Made by a program: the position numbers and the translations under genes
Shown: piece after piece, positions 30,925-33,374 of the stretch
How positions within the stretch are numbered: position 1 is the stretch's first letter
Layout: each line of letters begins with the position of its first letter
The notes under the pieces: generated by a model
What the model saw: the letters and a program-made list of their open reading frames with translations, nothing else
Told to the model about the DNA's origin: nothing
Databases searched by the model: none
NCBI GenBank assembly: GCA_023412805.1
Contig: JAEZRM010000099.1
Location: forward strand, 1-33,374
Direction: 5' to 3'
Source of the DNA: Pseudomonadota bacterium
Lineage (GTDB): Bacteria; Pseudomonadota; Alphaproteobacteria; Rhizobiales; Hyphomicrobiaceae
DNA length: 33,374 nucleotides

Positions 30925-31008
30925 TCAGACCATTCCGAGCACAACTGCGGCGAGAAACGCAAACGACATGATCGCGGCGGCGACGTTCAGCCCTACTCGA
31001 AGCTGCAT
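30925..31008 (-). CDS. 27-residue single-helix membrane microprotein
   Basis: A 27-codon ORF from ATG 31008 to a TGA at 30925. The peptide begins MQLRVGLNVAAAIMS and continues FAFLAAVVLGMV: a short basic start and then one unbroken hydrophobic helix long enough to cross the membrane. GGAGGG lies 4 bases before the start codon. A hairpin GGCACC/GGTGCC (31049-31064) lies 41 bases upstream, and the terminator at 30848-30873 follows the gene, so it has all parts of a stand-alone unit. Too short for usual gene callers. Function unknown. Confidence 0.6.
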   Translation of the reverse strand: MQLRVGLNVAAAIMSFAFLAAVVLGMV

Positions 31009-31069
31009 CGAACCCTCCATGACTGATCTGCTTCAGCGTCTTTGCCACGGCACCGCGGGGTGCCAATGA

Positions 31070-31482
31070 ACAAACAGTAAGGTTCGCTAAAGACGCGTGG
31101 CAAGGGAAAACGTTCCCGCACAGCAAAACGCGTACCATTTTGCTCAAATGAATCTATGTAGTTTGTGTGCTCTAAGAGTCACGCTTAAGAACAGTGATCA
31201 ATTAACCAAAGAAGATCTCGCAAGTAATAAGTATTAATCCGTGTTGCCCTCGACACAGGGGCGTTGCGGCATCGCGACGCTCCGACGAAAGAATTTTTTG
31301 AGCCAAATTCAGTGCCTGTCGCGAAATATGGCCATGACGTGGACAAACGGCCCGCTGCCACAGGATGGCCACAACCAAATCACTTGGAATGCGGCTGCCA
31401 CAGGCCGTTGACCCTGCAGTCCGAGGGCTTCAGCATGGTTCGCTGGGCTGAACTACAACCAAGAAACGCTTAGGAGAGCGCC
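31070..31482. other. Gene-poor stretch with an AT-rich core
   Basis: No convincing ORF. The part from about 31115 to 31250 is much more AT-rich than the rest of the window (for example GATCAATTAACCAAAG and AGTAATAAGTATTAATCC). A small hairpin GGGAA/TTCCC lies at 31101-31114. GCTGCCACAGG occurs twice (near 31352 and 31395). The end, AGGAGAG before 31483, is the ribosome-binding site of the thiolase-like gene. Promoters for both flanking genes probably lie here, but I cannot place them. Confidence 0.4.
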
Positions 31483-33021
31483 ATGGATGAGGGCCGAATT
31501 CCGGTACTGGTCGGCTGCGGGCAGATTACCCAGCGCGAGAAGGACCCGGCACGGGCGCACTCGCCCATGGATCTGACGGCCGACGCCGCGCGCCGCGCTG
31601 CCGAGGATGCGGGTGCGGGTGCGGCACTGCTGGCCGCGCTCGATACGGTCGTGATGATCCGCTCGTTCTCCGATACGAGCTGGCGCTTCGCCTCGCCTTT
31701 CGGACGATACAACAATCCGCCGCGCTCGCTGGCGAACCGCCTTGGTGCCGCTTCCGCTAAGCGCCTCATCTACACGCATCCCGGGGGTAACATGCCGCAA
31801 TGGTGCGTGAACCGGCTCTTCGAGATGATCGTGCGCGGCGACTGCGAGGCGGCGCTGATCGCGGGTGGCGAGGCGCTTGCTACGCAGAAGGCCGCGGAGC
31901 GCGCCAAGCTCGCACTCGACTGGTCGGAAGATCCGGGCGGTGAGCCGGACGAAGTCTGGGGCGTGGCCAAGCGCGGCTGGAGCGACATGGAACAGCGCCA
32001 TCGCATGGCGGGCGCCATTTTTGCCTATCCACTTTTCGAGAACGGCATTCGCGGGCATCTCGGCCGCTCGATCCCGGAACACCTCGCGGAGGCAGGAAAG
32101 CTCTTTGCGCACTTCGCCGCCGTCGCCAAGGACAATCCGCTGGCTGATCGGCGCGCCGGCTACAGCGCGGAGGCAATCGCGACCGTCAGCGCCGACAATC
32201 CCTATATCGGCTTTCCCTACACCAAGCTCATGAATGCCAATGCCTACATCGATCAGGCGGCGGCGCTGGTGCTGACGTCCGTCGCCAAGGCGAAGGCGCT
32301 CGGCATTCCGCAGGAGAAATGGGTCTATCTGCACGGCTGCGCCGACGCGCACGACCACTGGTACATCTCGGACCGCCATAATTATCATTCGTCGCCGGCC
32401 ATGCGGACAGTGGCGCGCGAGACCTTCGAGATGGCGGAGAAGTCCCTCGACGATATCGCGCACATCGATCTCTACAGTTGCTTTCCTTCAGCGGTCGAGA
32501 TCGCGTGCGCTGAGATGAACATCCCGCTCGACGATCCGCGAGGTCTCACCATCACCGGCGGCCTTCCGTACTTCGGCGGCCCCGGCAACAACTACGTCAC
32601 GCACTCTATCGCGGAGATGATGAACCGCGTGCGCGCCGCGCCTGGATCGTTCGGCCTCGTCACTGCGAACGGCAACTACGTCACGAAGCAGTCGGCCGGC
32701 ATCTATTCGACGACGCCACCAGCGAAAGCCTTCGCGCCGCGCGATCCCGCCGATTATCAGGCCGCGATCGATCATGATCGAGGACCGGTGGTGGCTGAGG
32801 TTGCGGAAGGGCCCGCGACGATCGAGACGTACACCGTCATGCACGACCGCAAGGGCCCGACGTACAGCGTGCTGCTCGGCCGGCTGGGCGACGGGCGGCG
32901 CTTCATGGCCAACACGCCGGACGATCCGACATTGCTGGTGGACATGACCGCGCGCGACTATCTCGGCGCGCACGGACGGGTCCAACACGCTGACGGCATT
33001 AATATTTTCGTGCCGGAATGA
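31483..33021 (+). CDS. Thiolase-like protein (type 1, with extra C-terminal domain), catalytic residues altered
   Basis: A 512-residue thiolase-fold protein. The N-terminal half starts IPVLVGCGQITQREKDPA and has HPGGNMPQWCVNRLFEMI where normal thiolases have the nucleophilic Cys loop; a Cys (108) is present nearby. In the second half, where thiolases have GHPxGxSG with the catalytic His, it reads FGGPGNNYVTH, so that His is missing, and the NEAFA loop is replaced by YSCFPSAVE. The last 100 residues form an added beta-rich domain (YTVMHDRKGPTYSVLLGRL). This matches the thiolase-like type 1 proteins of alphaproteobacteria and mycobacteria; activity as a true thiolase is doubtful. AGGAGAG lies 5 bases before ATG 31483. 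Confidence 0.85.
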   Translation: MDEGRIPVLVGCGQITQREKDPARAHSPMDLTADAARRAAEDAGAGAALLAALDTVVMIRSFSDTSWRFASPFGRYNNPPRSLANRLGAASAKRLIYTHPGGNMPQWCVNRLFEMIVRGDCEAALIAGGEALATQKAAERAKLALDWSEDPGGEPDEVWGVAKRGWSDMEQRHRMAGAIFAYPLFENGIRGHLGRSIPEHLAEAGKLFAHFAAVAKDNPLADRRAGYSAEAIATVSADNPYIGFPYTKLMNANAYIDQAAALVLTSVAKAKALGIPQEKWVYLHGCADAHDHWYISDRHNYHSSPAMRTVARETFEMAEKSLDDIAHIDLYSCFPSAVEIACAEMNIPLDDPRGLTITGGLPYFGGPGNNYVTHSIAEMMNRVRAAPGSFGLVTANGNYVTKQSAGIYSTTPPAKAFAPRDPADYQAAIDHDRGPVVAEVAEGPATIETYTVMHDRKGPTYSVLLGRLGDGRRFMANTPDDPTLLVDMTARDYLGAHGRVQHADGINIFVPE

Positions 33022-33172
33022 GATCGGCGTTCATTCGGCGGAACACGTGCGTGCGGATTGTGCTGTTTCCTGTGCGCCGCACGGTGGACTTCGCACAACG
33101 CTCACCTATATATGCAAAGCAGAGCGCGCCACTTTGCATAGATTGTGGGCGCACGTATTCAGGGGAGGCAGA

Positions 33173-33374
33173 ATGAACAGTTTCAAGCGGTGGTTCGGTA
33201 GGGCTTGTGTCGTCGCCCTCGGCGCGGCGGTGGTACTCGCCACCATGCCGACCGATGCAGACGCGCGGCGCGGCGGCGGCTTCGGCAGCCGTGGTGCCAA
33301 GACCTTTCAGGCACCGCCGAAGACCAATACGGCGCCGAATGCGGCTCAGCCGATCAACAAGTCCATCACGCAGC
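33173..33374 (+). CDS. Tim44-like domain protein, N-terminal part only
   Basis: 67 codons before the window ends. A signal sequence or membrane anchor (FGRACVVALGAAVVLATMPT, ending ADA) is followed by RRGGGFGSRGAKTFQAPPKT and a Thr/Ala/Pro/Gln-rich stretch. This Gly-rich start with GSRGxxTxxAPP is typical of the secreted or membrane Tim44-like proteins of alphaproteobacteria; the Tim44 domain itself would lie beyond the window. GGGGAGG lies 4 bases before ATG 33173. Identity rests on the N-terminus alone. Confidence 0.65.
   Translation, partial: MNSFKRWFGRACVVALGAAVVLATMPTDADARRGGGFGSRGAKTFQAPPKTNTAPNAAQPINKSITQ

Noticed and set aside
31264..31473. 69-codon plus-strand frame before the thiolase-like gene
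   Set aside because: No good start or ribosome-binding site, a composition unlike neighbouring genes and no recognisable motif.

Overview
The window looks like a chromosomal segment of a GC-rich alphaproteobacterium, most likely of the order Hyphomicrobiales. The basis is the gene set: phosphatidylcholine synthase, crotonyl-CoA carboxylase/reductase, a cysteine-free L31, a Pam18-like J-protein and a Tim44-like protein, together with consistently high GC and few AT-rich stretches. I cannot name a genus. No rRNA, tRNA, CRISPR array, phage gene or transposase was seen.

Layout: 1-7.3 kb carries a rhodanese-type sulfurtransferase (-), a VWA protein plus membrane J-domain protein pair (+), a small secreted protein, phosphatidylcholine synthase, another secreted protein, MazG (-), a LOG-family phosphoribohydrolase (-) and a PhzF-like isomerase (+). 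The 7.4-15.6 kb stretch is central carbon and sulfur metabolism: methylmalonyl-CoA mutase small subunit (-), the GTPase TypA/BipA (+), a nitronate monooxygenase-like flavoprotein (-), crotonyl-CoA carboxylase/reductase (-) and O-acetylhomoserine sulfhydrylase (-). The 16-22 kb stretch has a TPR lipoprotein (+) and a three-gene 2-oxoacid:ferredoxin oxidoreductase operon (-) whose first gene is a GltD-like flavoprotein with its own C-terminal ferredoxin domain. Then come ribosomal protein L31 and a small iron-permease-family protein (-).

From 23.2 to 25.7 kb four genes (+) overlap by 4 bases at every junction: a sulfite-oxidase-family molybdoenzyme without signal peptide, a FrdB/SdhB-like iron-sulfur protein with three clusters, and two SdhD/SdhC-like haem/quinone membrane subunits. 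No flavoprotein (SdhA/FrdA) is present. This is the strongest candidate for an undescribed system: a molybdenum enzyme apparently mounted on a succinate-dehydrogenase-type quinone-reducing module. The rest (25.7-33.4 kb) holds small secreted proteins (one very histidine-rich), a beta-hydroxyacid dehydrogenase, SfsA, a PcaI/PcaJ-type 3-oxoacid CoA-transferase pair, a 27-residue membrane microprotein, a thiolase-like protein and the start of a Tim44-like gene.

Two families of non-coding repeats stand out. One (9381-9544 and 15607-15774) is a pair of long, bulged hairpins arranged as inverted units; the two copies differ by fully compensated base-pair changes, and one copy ends 3 bases from the start codon of the sulfhydrylase gene. 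The other (7334-7463, 14208-14281, 16828-16993) is a modular string of very GC-rich hairpins placed just after stop codons, probably a terminator family.

Crotonyl-CoA carboxylase/reductase and methylmalonyl-CoA mutase are both steps of the ethylmalonyl-CoA pathway of acetyl-CoA assimilation; the CoA-transferase and thiolase-like genes fit the same acyl-CoA-rich metabolism, though they are not in one operon.
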